Shown: positions 50,529 to 59,794 of the stretch, piece after piece
Position numbering within the stretch: position 1 is the stretch's first letter
Layout: the number at the start of each line of letters is the position of its first letter
Assembly: GCA_949294665.1 (NCBI GenBank)
Contig: CASFID010000017.1
Coordinates: forward strand, 1 to 64,000
Source of the DNA: an uncultured Eubacteriales bacterium
GTDB taxonomy: Bacteria > Bacillota > Clostridia > Lachnospirales > Lachnospiraceae
Direction: 5' to 3'
DNA length: 64,000 nt
Position numbers and translations under genes: made by a program
The notes under the pieces: model-generated
What the model was told of the DNA's origin: nothing
The model's input: the letters and a program-made list of their open reading frames with translations, nothing else
Database searches by the model: none

Positions 50529-52408
50529 TGGCAAGATATACGGGGTATAAGCGTCCGAAAAATACGCTGAAAGCATTGCGCCAGCTGTTTCACTATATGG
50601 GATATCACAGATGGCTGCTTCTTGTAGTGGCTGTTCTCGTTTTGATCAGTACCGGCGCCAGTGTGGCGGGAACCTATCTCCTCAAACCGGTGATCAATGA
50701 TTTTATCCTTCCGGGAGATGTAAAAGGACTGATCCTTGCGCTGATCGGAATGGGGATCATGTATCTGTGCGGCGCCCTGTCCACGTTCGGCTATAACCGG
50801 CTGATGGTAAAGACGTCGCAGAAGGTAGTAGGTGATATCCGTCGGGATCTGTTTGCACATGTGCAGACACTGCCTCTGAAATACTTTGACGCCCATACCC
50901 ATGGAGAACTGATGAGCCGGTTTACCAACGATGTGGATACGATACAGGAGGCGCTCAACAACAGCTTCACCATGGTGATCCAGAGCTCTCTTACCCTGAC
51001 CGGAACGGTCGTTATGCTTCTTGTGCTGAATGTGAGGATGGCTCTTATCGTGATCGTATTCCTTCTGATCATGTTCTGGTTTATCAAATGGAACGGAAAG
51101 CGGAGCAAAGCGTATTTCGACCGGCAGCAGGAGTATCTGGCCGCGATCAACGGATTCACTGAGGAAATGGTGGCAGGCCAGAAAGTAGAGAAGATCTTTA
51201 ATCACGAAGAGGAAGACATGAAAGTGTTCCGTAAGAAAAACGAGGACCTCAGGGCAGCGTCCACAAAAGCACTCGCCTATTCCTCCATGATGATCCCCAG
51301 CATTGTCAGCCTTTCCTACGGCTGCTACGCTGTCTCGGCCTGTGCGGGAGGCCTCCTGGCGATTGCGGGGCTGATGGATCTGGGAAGCCTTGCGGCCTAT
51401 CTCGTCTATGTGCGGCAGAGCGCCATGCCTCTCAACCAATTCACACAGCAGGTCAATTTTATCCTGTCTGCGTTAGCCGGAGCGGAGCGCATCTTTGATA
51501 TGATGGAAGAACCATCAGAGATCGATGAGGGCACTGTCACGTTGGTCCGTGTACATGAGAATGAGGAAGGTACGCTTACGGAGGCCGAAGATGGAAGAAA
51601 TGAAGAGACAGATGTAATACACCCGGGAAAGACAGAGTACGCATGGAAGGACGCACAGGGAAATCTGACTCTTCTTCGCGGGGATGTCAGGTTTGAAAAC
51701 GTCGTGTTCGGCTATGTTCCCGGAAGAAAAGTGTTATCCGGCATCAGTCTCTATGCAAAGCCGGGACAGAAGATCGCTTTCGTGGGCTCTACCGGCGCCG
51801 GCAAGACGACCATCATTAATCTGATCAACCGGTTCTATGAGATACAGGGGGGACGGATCCTCTATGATGGTATCGATGTCCGGGATATCAGAAAAGATGA
51901 TCTGAGACGCTCCCTCGGAATGGTCATTCAGGATACGCACTTGTTTACGGGAACCATTGCCGACAATATACGGTATGGAAAACTGGACGCAGCGGATGAG
52001 GAAGTGATAAGAGCTGCGGAGCTTGCCAATGCGGACTCCTTTATCCGGAGGCTCCCGGACGGATATGATACAATGCTGTACAGTGACGGAAGCAATCTGT
52101 CACAGGGACAGAGGCAGCTTCTCGCCATCGCCCGGGCGGCCGTCGCACAGCCCCCGGTACTGATCCTTGACGAGGCTACATCCTCTATCGACACAAGGAC
52201 AGAGCGGTTGATTGAAAAGGGGATGGATGCTATCATGGATGGCAGGACAGTATTTGTGATCGCCCACCGTCTGTCAACCGTGAGAAATTCAAAAGCAATC
52301 ATGGTGCTTGAGCATGGCAGTATTATAGAGCGCGGAAGCCATGAAGAACTGCTGGAACAGAAAGGCAGATACTATCAGCTCTATACGGGGATGTATGAGC
52401 TGGAGTAA
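50528..52408 (+). CDS. ABC exporter half-transporter (second of heterodimer)
   Basis: The 626-residue partner has an export domain (about 20-320), an acidic insertion (about 335-375) and an ATPase domain. Walker A is canonical GSTGAGKTT (about residue 419), Walker B LILDEATSS has the catalytic Glu, but the signature is LSQGQ rather than LSGGQ. Paired with the Asp-type Walker B of the first subunit, this leaves one full and one degenerate ATP site, as in known heterodimeric exporters. The ATG overlaps the upstream stop. Confidence 0.93.
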   Translation: MARYTGYKRPKNTLKALRQLFHYMGYHRWLLLVVAVLVLISTGASVAGTYLLKPVINDFILPGDVKGLILALIGMGIMYLCGALSTFGYNRLMVKTSQKVVGDIRRDLFAHVQTLPLKYFDAHTHGELMSRFTNDVDTIQEALNNSFTMVIQSSLTLTGTVVMLLVLNVRMALIVIVFLLIMFWFIKWNGKRSKAYFDRQQEYLAAINGFTEEMVAGQKVEKIFNHEEEDMKVFRKKNEDLRAASTKALAYSSMMIPSIVSLSYGCYAVSACAGGLLAIAGLMDLGSLAAYLVYVRQSAMPLNQFTQQVNFILSALAGAERIFDMMEEPSEIDEGTVTLVRVHENEEGTLTEAEDGRNEETDVIHPGKTEYAWKDAQGNLTLLRGDVRFENVVFGYVPGRKVLSGISLYAKPGQKIAFVGSTGAGKTTIINLINRFYEIQGGRILYDGIDVRDIRKDDLRRSLGMVIQDTHLFTGTIADNIRYGKLDAADEEVIRAAELANADSFIRRLPDGYDTMLYSDGSNLSQGQRQLLAIARAAVAQPPVLILDEATSSIDTRTERLIEKGMDAIMDGRTVFVIAHRLSTVRNSKAIMVLEHGSIIERGSHEELLEQKGRYYQLYTGMYELE

Positions 52409-52476
52409 GCGCGCTGCTGTACGGCCTTCGGCGCATACTGCGCTGGCGGAGATGAGACGGAATGTGGAAATGAGGT

Positions 52477-52926
52477 GTGAAGATCGTGAAACAGAGACTG
52501 AGACGGCTTCTGTTTGAGATAGAGCAGCTTAAGCGGAATAAGGTACAGGATTTCCTTCTCAGTATCGGGCTTACGCCGGGACAGGGGCAGGCAAGGATCC
52601 TGGTGTCTCTGGCGTCTTCGGAGCACGTTTCTCAGAGAAAACTGGCGGACGAATGCATGCTTGATGTGACGACGATGTCACGGACGCTGGACAGACTGGA
52701 GAAGAAGGGGCTGATCGAGAGAAAAAGGGATCCCGGCTGCCGGAGAGCTTATCAGATCAGTCTGACAGATGCAGGCCGGATGAAAGCGGAAGAGGTAAAA
52801 GAAGGATTTGCAAGGCTGGAGGAGATGCTTTTTGACGGATTCGGACAGACGGAAATGAGAGAGCTGTCTGTAAAACTGGAGAAGATAAAGGATAATCTGG
52901 AGGGGAAAATGTATGAAAAACAGTGA
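52477..52926 (+). CDS. MarR family repressor of the exporter operon
   Basis: The 149-residue protein is a winged-helix MarR regulator: dimer helices at both ends and the DNA-binding core around VSQRKLADECMLDVTTMSR and the wing RKRDPGCRRAYQI. Two GTG starts are possible (52477 or 52486; the latter has GAGGTG better spaced). It is the third gene after two exporter subunits whose promoter holds a perfect palindromic site. Its last 14 bp overlap the start of the histidine kinase gene. Confidence 0.9.
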   Translation: MKIVKQRLRRLLFEIEQLKRNKVQDFLLSIGLTPGQGQARILVSLASSEHVSQRKLADECMLDVTTMSRTLDRLEKKGLIERKRDPGCRRAYQISLTDAGRMKAEEVKEGFARLEEMLFDGFGQTEMRELSVKLEKIKDNLEGKMYEKQ

Positions 52927-54463
52927 CCGGCCGGACATCAGAAAACAAAAGGGACATATGCGGTTTTCGGTCAGAACGAAGATACTGATGCTTGCAGCTA
53001 TGGTCGTGTTTCCGTTCCTGCTTGCAATCTTCTATCTGCTCGCGTCCATGAGTAATTACAGCCGGGTCTATGAGCGGATCGTAAGTGATATCACCGTGGC
53101 AAACAACTATAATCTCAATTTTAAGGAAGAGATGGATGAAAGTATGTATAAACTGGTTGTGGGCTACGTCACATTTGACAATATTTCAGAGGCGGAGACG
53201 CTGGAAGATCCTTACGAGCTGATCGATGAGCTGAGAAGTGAATTTACTGACCTGATGGATGTAACGACCGAGAGCGAGAGCAGAGTGTGGCTCCAGAGCC
53301 TTCTGAATAATCTGGACACGCTGGAAGACAGGGTGGATGACATTGTCGAGACTACGTCTTCTGACGGACAGTATGACGATAATATCAAAAGGCTGGACAA
53401 TAACATTTATGTCCTTACAGAACTGATTCAGGATGACATTCAGTATTATATCTATTACCAGATTCGGAATATGGAGGAAGTGACCGCAGACCTGAACGAC
53501 CAGATCAGGGATTTTATTGTGCTGTTCGGAAGTCTCATTGGCGTTCTTGTGCTTGTCGTCACGGTGACGGCAGTCCTGATCGCCTCAGGTATCATAAAGC
53601 CTGTGCGCGAGCTGTATAATGCAACCCAGAAAGTTGCGCAGGGAGACTTTACCGCGCGGGCCCGGATCAATACGAGGGATGAAATCGCGGAACTGGCGGA
53701 CGGATTTAATAATATGGCCGGAAATATGCAGGGGATGATCCGGCAGATCAAAGAGGATGAACAGAAACTCAGACGGACGGACCTGCGGCTTTTGCAGGAA
53801 CAGATCAATCCTCATTTTCTCTACAATACGCTGGATACGATCGTATGGCTGATTGAGGGAAATGAGCCGGATCAGGCCGTCAATATGGTAGTCACTTTGT
53901 CCGGTTTTTTCCGGCAGGTTCTCAGCAAGGGAAAAGAACTGATCACCATACGGGAGGAAGAGCAGCATATCAGGAGCTATCTTGAGATCCAGTCTGTGAG
54001 ATACCATGATATTCTCGAATATGACATACAGATCGATCAGGTGCTTTACGATTATCAGATCCTTAAGCTTACCCTCCAGCCTGTAGTGGAAAATGCACTC
54101 TATCACGGAATTAAATATAAGCGCGCAAAAGGATACATCCATGTCAACGGGGAGAAGGCGGGGGAGCTCATCCGCCTGACTGTCAGGGACAATGGAGCCG
54201 GAATGGAAGAAAAAGAGCTTGAGGAGCTGCGCAAGGAGATCAGCCGTCCCTGCAAGGAGACAGAGAAAGGTTTCGGACTCGCCAATGTAAACGAGCGGAT
54301 CCATATGTATTTCGGGGAACAGTACGGGCTTTCAATCCAGTCGGTAAAAGATAGGGGAACCATCGTGGAAATCCTGATCCCGGCGATAAAAGCGGGTGCC
54401 GGGATATCAGGCCAGATTGAGACGTCTCAGCAGAATCATTTAGAGGGAAAGGAAGAATTATGA
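52913..54463 (+). CDS. YesM-like sensor histidine kinase
   Basis: The 516-residue membrane kinase has a span at about 22-45, an extracytoplasmic sensing region (about 46-198), a second span (about 199-222), a HAMP linker, the His-kinase segment EQINPHFLYNTLD with phosphoacceptor His301, and an ATPase domain with N box VVENALYHGIKYK, DNGAGMEEK and GFGLANVNERI. This is the LytS/YesM class, which commonly senses sugars through a partner binding protein. The ATG starts inside the MarR gene (GGAGGGG site), and the stop overlaps the next gene by 4 bp. Confidence 0.94.
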   Translation: MKNSDRPDIRKQKGHMRFSVRTKILMLAAMVVFPFLLAIFYLLASMSNYSRVYERIVSDITVANNYNLNFKEEMDESMYKLVVGYVTFDNISEAETLEDPYELIDELRSEFTDLMDVTTESESRVWLQSLLNNLDTLEDRVDDIVETTSSDGQYDDNIKRLDNNIYVLTELIQDDIQYYIYYQIRNMEEVTADLNDQIRDFIVLFGSLIGVLVLVVTVTAVLIASGIIKPVRELYNATQKVAQGDFTARARINTRDEIAELADGFNNMAGNMQGMIRQIKEDEQKLRRTDLRLLQEQINPHFLYNTLDTIVWLIEGNEPDQAVNMVVTLSGFFRQVLSKGKELITIREEEQHIRSYLEIQSVRYHDILEYDIQIDQVLYDYQILKLTLQPVVENALYHGIKYKRAKGYIHVNGEKAGELIRLTVRDNGAGMEEKELEELRKEISRPCKETEKGFGLANVNERIHMYFGEQYGLSIQSVKDRGTIVEILIPAIKAGAGISGQIETSQQNHLEGKEEL

Positions 54464-55497
54464 CAGCATGGATGACGGGCTTTGCACAGAAGGCGGGGAA
54501 GGCGGCCTGTGCGGTAATACTGCTGATCCTGCTTCTTGCAGGGTGCGGCAAGCAGTTTGATGTCGGAAGTTCAGAGCGGGATAAGGCAGAAGATGAGGAT
54601 CTGATCGTGGTAGGCGTATCCCAGATCGGCAGTGAGTCAGTGTGGAGGACAGCCAATACTGCTTCGATACAGAACGTATTTACAAGAGAAAACGGATATC
54701 TGCTGATCTTTGACAATGCGAGGCAGAAACAGGAGAACCAGATAAAGGCGATCCGGAATTTTATCTCCCAGCAGGCAGACTATATCGTATTTTCTCCTAT
54801 TGAGGAGGACGGCTGGGATGATGTTCTCTATGAGGCAAAAGAAGCAGGGATACCGGTTATCCTCATGGACCGTATGGTGCAGACAGAAGATGAGTCGCTG
54901 TTTACCGCGTGGATCGGTTCGGATTTCTTTCAGGAGGGAGTGAATGCCGGGAACTGGCTGGCCGGTTATCTGGAAGAACAAAAACGCGCGGAAGAAGAGA
55001 TCAATATTGTAGTGCTCCAGGGGACGGACGGCGGTACATCTACTATCGGACGCACGAACGGCTTCAATGATGTGGCAGCCCGGCATGATAACTGGAAGAT
55101 ACTGGAACAGACCGGCGGAGATTTTACAACCGCCAAGGCGAGGGAAGAGATGAAAAGGCTTCTGGATACATACGGGGATATCGATGTGGTCGTATCCCAG
55201 AATGACGATATGACTTTCGGAGTGCTGGAGGAACTCGAAAATGCGGGGATATCTACAGGTACAGACGGCGATGTTATCGTGATCTCCTTTGATGCGGTGA
55301 GGTCTGCCCTTGAGAAAGTTCAGGCAGGATTGATCAACGTGGATATTGAGTGTAATCCGGAACAGGGACCGTATATCGAGCAGGTGATCCGGAAACTGGA
55401 AGACGGGGAGCAGGCAGAGAAGTATTCTTACGTGCCGGAACAGATATTTACCCGGGATAACGTAACACAGGAATTGATTGACAACAGAAGTTACTGA
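54460..55497 (+). CDS. YtfQ-like sugar-binding lipoprotein of the two-component system
   Basis: The 345-residue protein has a signal peptide and lipobox LLAGC with Cys29, followed by a LacI-type periplasmic binding fold. GVSQIGSESVWRTANTASI, QKQENQIKAIRNFI and VVLQGTDGGTSTIGRTNGFN match the YtfQ galactofuranose-binding group. It overlaps the kinase gene by 4 bp and is followed by the response regulator, so it is probably the ligand sensor that talks to the kinase rather than a transport component. Ligand is probably a furanose or aldose sugar; identity not provable here. Confidence 0.85.
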   Translation: MTAWMTGFAQKAGKAACAVILLILLLAGCGKQFDVGSSERDKAEDEDLIVVGVSQIGSESVWRTANTASIQNVFTRENGYLLIFDNARQKQENQIKAIRNFISQQADYIVFSPIEEDGWDDVLYEAKEAGIPVILMDRMVQTEDESLFTAWIGSDFFQEGVNAGNWLAGYLEEQKRAEEEINIVVLQGTDGGTSTIGRTNGFNDVAARHDNWKILEQTGGDFTTAKAREEMKRLLDTYGDIDVVVSQNDDMTFGVLEELENAGISTGTDGDVIVISFDAVRSALEKVQAGLINVDIECNPEQGPYIEQVIRKLEDGEQAEKYSYVPEQIFTRDNVTQELIDNRSY

Positions 55498-55514
55498 CGA
55501 TATAGGAGATTGGT

Positions 55515-57140
55515 ATGTTAAAAGTATTTCTTGTAGAAGATGAAAGTGTAATAAGAGACGGACTCAGGGACAACATTCCGTGGGAGCAGTACGGATTCCG
55601 CTTTGTGGGAGAAGCGGCGGACGGAGAGATGGCTCTGCCGCTGCTCCGCAAGGCCCGGCCGGATGTGCTCATTACGGATATCAAGATGCCTTTTATGGAC
55701 GGGCTGTCCCTGAGCAGGATCGTGAGCAAGGAATTTCCGAAGATGAAGATCATTATTATCAGCGGGTATGATGATTTTGAATATGCGAGGCAGGCGATCG
55801 AAGTCGGAGTCGACCAGTTCCTGCTGAAGCCGATCACCAGACTTACCCTGAAAAAGACACTTCTGGAGCTCCGAGATAAGATCGAACAGGAGAGGGATAA
55901 AAACGACTATCAGATCCAGTACCAGACAGAGATGCATGTCTATGAACAGTTTTCCAGAAGAAGGTTTATGGAGAAGGTGCTGACAGGAGAACTTCCGGTC
56001 AATGAGATCTATGAGGAGGCGGCGAAGCTCTCTCTTGAGATCGCGGCGCCCTGCTATAATCTGCTGCTGTTCTACCTGCAGGAGAAGAATCCGGATTTTT
56101 CAGGAGAAGGAATGGAAGAATTTATGAGAAATCAGGATGAAGTGATCCTGTATTTCCTGCGGCACCCGGAGTATCTGCTGTTCCGGTGGAATGCCAGCTC
56201 CTACGGGGTACTCATCCGCGGGGAAAAGGCGCAGATCGGAGAATTTACGGAAAAAGGACTGGCGCATATCCGGGAGTTCTGTGTGCGGCAGGAACATCTG
56301 GAGTGGTATGTGGCCGTGGGCAGTCCGGTGGAAAGACTGAGCCTTCTGCCGGAATGTTACCGGCAGGTGAACCACTATTTTGCCTATCGCTTTATAATGC
56401 CGGATCTCCATGTGCTGTCCGGGGTGACGCTTGAGGACTATATCAATGCTCAGGAGGAGCAGAATATAGACAGTGTCGATCCGGCTACGATGGCGCAGGA
56501 AGTGATCCGGGATTTTCTGGAACATGGAAATGAGGGCGAGATCCATGACTTTGTAGAGTCTTATCTCCAGAGTATCAGCAAAGCGCTGAAGTCCAGAATG
56601 TTCCGGGCTTATGTTGTTCTCAATATCCGGTTTACGACGATTGCATATGTAGAGTCTCTGGGGGCTTCCAAAGAAGAGTATATGGACAAGATCGGCGATT
56701 ACGCTCAGGAGATGAATATAGAAACGGACGAGGTGCCTGCCTATTTTGTCCACATGCTTCAGGCCGCTTTTGAGATCAGGGAAAAGGCCAGCAGCAGACA
56801 GAACAAAAAGATGATCAGCCGGGCGCTGGCATACATTGATGAAAATTATATGCATGACAGTCTGTCTCTTAATACGGTCGCCGCAGAGGCAGAGGTGAGT
56901 GCGAATTATCTGAGCGCCGTATTCAGTCAGAGCATGGATAAGACATTTGTGGAGTATGTGACGGAGAAGAGGATGGAGAGCGCAAGGAAACTCCTAAAGA
57001 GCACAGATCTTCCATCCGGGGAGATCGCCGCCCGGGTGGGATATAAAGACGCTCATTACTTTAGTTTTGTATTCCGGAAAACACAGGGTATGAGCCCGAG
57101 GGAATATCGTTCCGGCAGCAAAGAGGGGGCGACGGAATAG
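55515..57140 (+). CDS. YesN-like response regulator with AraC output domain
   Basis: The 541-residue protein has a receiver (about 1-120, phosphoacceptor Asp55 in ITDIKMPFMDG, Lys in FLLKPITRL), a long middle region of unknown fold (about 130-430) and a C-terminal pair of AraC helix-turn-helices (about 440-530, ending HYFSFVFRKTQGMSPREYR). It receives the phosphate from the adjacent kinase and likely activates the nearby importer operon when the sugar is present. Confidence 0.95.
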   Translation: MLKVFLVEDESVIRDGLRDNIPWEQYGFRFVGEAADGEMALPLLRKARPDVLITDIKMPFMDGLSLSRIVSKEFPKMKIIIISGYDDFEYARQAIEVGVDQFLLKPITRLTLKKTLLELRDKIEQERDKNDYQIQYQTEMHVYEQFSRRRFMEKVLTGELPVNEIYEEAAKLSLEIAAPCYNLLLFYLQEKNPDFSGEGMEEFMRNQDEVILYFLRHPEYLLFRWNASSYGVLIRGEKAQIGEFTEKGLAHIREFCVRQEHLEWYVAVGSPVERLSLLPECYRQVNHYFAYRFIMPDLHVLSGVTLEDYINAQEEQNIDSVDPATMAQEVIRDFLEHGNEGEIHDFVESYLQSISKALKSRMFRAYVVLNIRFTTIAYVESLGASKEEYMDKIGDYAQEMNIETDEVPAYFVHMLQAAFEIREKASSRQNKKMISRALAYIDENYMHDSLSLNTVAAEAEVSANYLSAVFSQSMDKTFVEYVTEKRMESARKLLKSTDLPSGEIAARVGYKDAHYFSFVFRKTQGMSPREYRSGSKEGATE

Positions 57141-57174
57141 CCCTGTTTGCTGTATCGGACGCGACGGCAGATGG

Positions 57175-58257
57175 CTATATCATATGATTCGTACTTTCTT
57201 TCAGATTGAGCTTCCATGGGACTTCCTGCGAACCTGCGGGAAGTCCCTTTAAGCGCCGGATCAGTGTCTTAGCAGCCAGAGTACCCATTTCGTGGGGCTT
57301 GTGGGAAAGTGTAGTGACAGAGACGGGGCCGTAATTGCTCAGGTAAGTGTTGTCGAAGGCCGTGACAGCCATATCTTCCGGAAGCCGGTAACCGGCCCGC
57401 CCGAGTTCCTGCATCAGATAGAATGCGATCATATCGTTATAGCAGACGACAGCAGTGCAGGAACACAGAGCATTTTTTGCGATTTCTCTGAGAAACGAGG
57501 TGTCCCTTGCAGATTCCAGGGCATATTGGTCACGGGAATCAAACCAGCCGATCCTTTCATCTGCTATGTTAAGGTGCAGGGCGCGCATTGTCTCCACAAA
57601 TCCCTGATAGCGTTCGATACTCTGCAGATCATCGGTTTTAAAAATGCCGCCGATGGAGATATGTCCCCGCTCAGCCAGATGCCGCACAAGTATGGCGCTT
57701 CCGCCGGCGTTATCGTCTTTTACATACAGGCTGTCCGCCAGCGCAGGATAATAATTGTGGAGAAACACAACAGAAGTTCCTTTTTTGATGAGACGGCGGT
57801 ACAGATCAAGATTAGGGCTGGGAAGAGCGCTTTTACATCCTTCTGCAATGACTCCGCGGGGAGGAGCATCGAGCAGATCAAGCAGGACCTGATACTCAAT
57901 CTCTGTCCGGTTCCCGGTAATATAGACGCGGCTGGAAAATCCGTTCTCGTCCAGTTCGGTCCGGATATCTGAAAGAACGCCCGGATAAATGTATTCCTGA
58001 TCGGCGGAAATCAGGACTGCCACCGTGTTGCGGGAAGGATCAGAAGAAAGTCCCGTTATGTAAGAGCCGCTCCCCTGCTTCCTTACAATAAGCCGGCTGT
58101 TCTCCAGAAGGGACAGCGCCTGCCGTACTGTCTGGCGGCTCACATGATATCTGGAACACAGTTCATGTTCTGTGGGCAGTTTTTCTATTCCGGCTTTTCT
58201 GTATTTCTCTGTCATTTCTTTCAGCTTTCCGGCGAGCCATTTGTACTTGATCGACAT
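57175..58257 (-). CDS. GntR-HTH/LacI-ligand-domain repressor (AraR type)
   Basis: The ATG at 58257 follows AAAGGAGG and gives 360 residues. The N-terminal GntR winged helix (about 1-70: LPTEHELCSRYHVSRQTVRQ, then LIVRKQGSGSYI) is joined to a LacI-type sugar-binding domain (about 80-350, AVLISADQEYIYPGVLSDI; VTAFDNTYLSNYGPVSVTTL). This AraR-like design represses pentose or related operons until a sugar binds. It is divergent from the YtfQ-type importer, with two AAACG...CGTTT palindromes in the shared region. Confidence 0.92.
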   Translation of the reverse strand: MSIKYKWLAGKLKEMTEKYRKAGIEKLPTEHELCSRYHVSRQTVRQALSLLENSRLIVRKQGSGSYITGLSSDPSRNTVAVLISADQEYIYPGVLSDIRTELDENGFSSRVYITGNRTEIEYQVLLDLLDAPPRGVIAEGCKSALPSPNLDLYRRLIKKGTSVVFLHNYYPALADSLYVKDDNAGGSAILVRHLAERGHISIGGIFKTDDLQSIERYQGFVETMRALHLNIADERIGWFDSRDQYALESARDTSFLREIAKNALCSCTAVVCYNDMIAFYLMQELGRAGYRLPEDMAVTAFDNTYLSNYGPVSVTTLSHKPHEMGTLAAKTLIRRLKGLPAGSQEVPWKLNLKESTNHMI

Positions 58258-58387
58258 GGCAAAATCCTCCTTTAATTTTCGACTTTTTAATTCCCCTAAA
58301 GTAAAAAATCTTATATAAGAAACAGAAGAGTAAATAATTATCAAACTTTATTCTTATCAGTATTCATTGTGCACAGTATATAAAAAA

Positions 58388-58402
58388 GAAACGAACCGTT
58401 TC
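58388..58402. promoter_or_regulatory. inverted repeat GAAACG-AAC-CGTTTC, candidate repressor operator
   Basis: Perfect 6 bp arms with a 3 bp spacer in the repressor/importer divergent region; similar AAACG...CGTTT core recurs at 58540. Confidence 0.5.
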
Positions 58403-58539
58403 AAAAAATTGTGCAAAACAGTACAAATATAAAAATATTATACTTGAATCTGAAAATAATTCCCCTTCTGATTAGATTTGTATTTAAAGATTATAATATC
58501 ACGCAAAATTTGTATTGTAAATATGTTATAAACCTTGAT

Positions 58540-58553
58540 AAAACGGGCGTTTT
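58540..58553. promoter_or_regulatory. inverted repeat AAAACG-GG-CGTTTT, candidate repressor operator
   Basis: Perfect 6 bp arms with a 2 bp spacer, downstream of the TATAAT at 58492, so binding could block transcription of the importer. Shares its core with the site at 58388. Confidence 0.5.
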
Positions 58554-58667
58554 CGGATTGAAATGAAAATTTCGGAATGGTATCGTATAGACACAGGGAT
58601 GAGACATCCCGGAACAGACGGTCCGCGAAAGAGCGGGAGAATAACTTATCAAAAGGGAGGAACAAAA

Positions 58668-59684
58668 ATGAAAAGAAGAATTGCAGCATTATTAATGTCA
58701 GCAGCAATGGTAGCAAGTCTTGCAGGATGCGGCGGAGGAAGTGCAGATACTTCATCTTCTGGATCAGATGACACAGCAGCGACAGCAGAAGATTCCGGGA
58801 GCGGAGATCTGATTAATGTCGGCATCATCAACAATGATCCGAACGAGTCGGGATACCGCACGGCAAATGACAATGACATGAAAGCGATGTTCACAGAAGA
58901 GAACGGCTATAATGCCTCATTTGCATACAGCTTAAAGAATGATGAGCAGATCACAGCGGCTCAGCAGTTTATCCAGGACGGTGTTGATTATCTTCTCCTC
59001 TCTGCGGCAGATACGGCAGGATGGGATACAGTACTTCAGGATGCACAGAACGCAGGAACAAGAGTTATCCTTTTCGATCGTGTCATCGATGCAGACGAGA
59101 GCCTTTACGAGGCAGCGATCATCTCCGATATGGATAAAGAAGGCGAGACAGCAGTTAACTGGCTGAGAGATCAGGGGCTTGATGAGTACAATATCATCCA
59201 CATCCAGGGTGTTATGGGATCAGCAGCTCAGCAGGGACGTACAGGTGCTCTTAATGATGCAGTTGAGTCCGACGGCTGGAATCTGGTAACACAGCAGGCA
59301 GCTGACTGGAACGCTGAGACTGCACAGCAGATCGTTCAGTCTGTAATCGACTCCGGGGAGGACTTCAATGTAATCTATGCTGAGAATGACGATATGGCCA
59401 GAGGCGCGGTTGCAGCACTCGATCAGGCGAACATTTCACACGGTGTTGAAGGCGACGTTATCATCATGGGATTCGATACAAACACATGGGCTCTGGAAGA
59501 ACTGCTTAAAGGAAACTGGAACTATGACGGACAGTGTAACCCGTATCAGGCTTCCTATATCGACGAAGTAATCCAGACGATCGAGAGCGGCGGAACAGTT
59601 GAAGAGAAGACGATCTACCTTGAGGAGCAGGGCTTCGACGCAACAACGATCACACAGGAAGATATCGATAACTACGGTATCTAA
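58668..59684 (+). CDS. YtfQ-like sugar ABC binding lipoprotein
   Basis: The ATG at 58668 has a GGGAGG site and starts a signal peptide with lipobox SLAGC, Cys21; 338 residues. The LacI-type binding fold has VGIINNDPNESGYRTANDND, DTVLQDAQNAGTRVILFDR and IHIQGVMGSAAQQGRTGALN, again YtfQ-like. It is the first gene of an importer operon with a two-domain ATPase and two permeases. Highly acidic mature protein, as usual for extracellular binders in this group. Sugar likely a furanose or aldose (inference). Confidence 0.92.
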   Translation: MKRRIAALLMSAAMVASLAGCGGGSADTSSSGSDDTAATAEDSGSGDLINVGIINNDPNESGYRTANDNDMKAMFTEENGYNASFAYSLKNDEQITAAQQFIQDGVDYLLLSAADTAGWDTVLQDAQNAGTRVILFDRVIDADESLYEAAIISDMDKEGETAVNWLRDQGLDEYNIIHIQGVMGSAAQQGRTGALNDAVESDGWNLVTQQAADWNAETAQQIVQSVIDSGEDFNVIYAENDDMARGAVAALDQANISHGVEGDVIIMGFDTNTWALEELLKGNWNYDGQCNPYQASYIDEVIQTIESGGTVEEKTIYLEEQGFDATTITQEDIDNYGI

Positions 59685-59732
59685 GTACCGGACGGTCACA
59701 GACGCCGGGAATACATAAAGGTATAAAAGCAC

Positions 59733-59777
59733 GCGGCGCGGCGGAACAAAAAGAAGTACGTCTGCGCCGCATTTTTT
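59733..59777 (+). terminator. partial terminator between binding-protein and ATPase genes
   Basis: GCGGCGC (59733-59739) pairs with GCGCCGC (59764-59770) over a long loop, followed by TTTTTT (59772-59777). It probably lowers transcription into the membrane components relative to the binding protein. Confidence 0.65.
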
Positions 59778-59794
59778 CTAAAAAAGGTTGAGAG

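Larger units (their letters stand above)
58258..58667. other. 410 bp divergent regulatory region
   Basis: AT-rich intergenic region between the GntR-type repressor and the importer. It holds two candidate operators (58388-58402, 58540-58553), a TATAAT at 58492-58497 in a weak promoter, an imperfect TTGTGC/GTACAA pair (58409-58426) recalling AraR half-sites, and a GC-rich leader (about 58600-58640). No gene is supported here. Confidence 0.55.

Noticed and set aside
58386-58403. CcpA (cre) site
   Set aside because: The palindrome has an odd 3 bp spacer and misses required cre positions.
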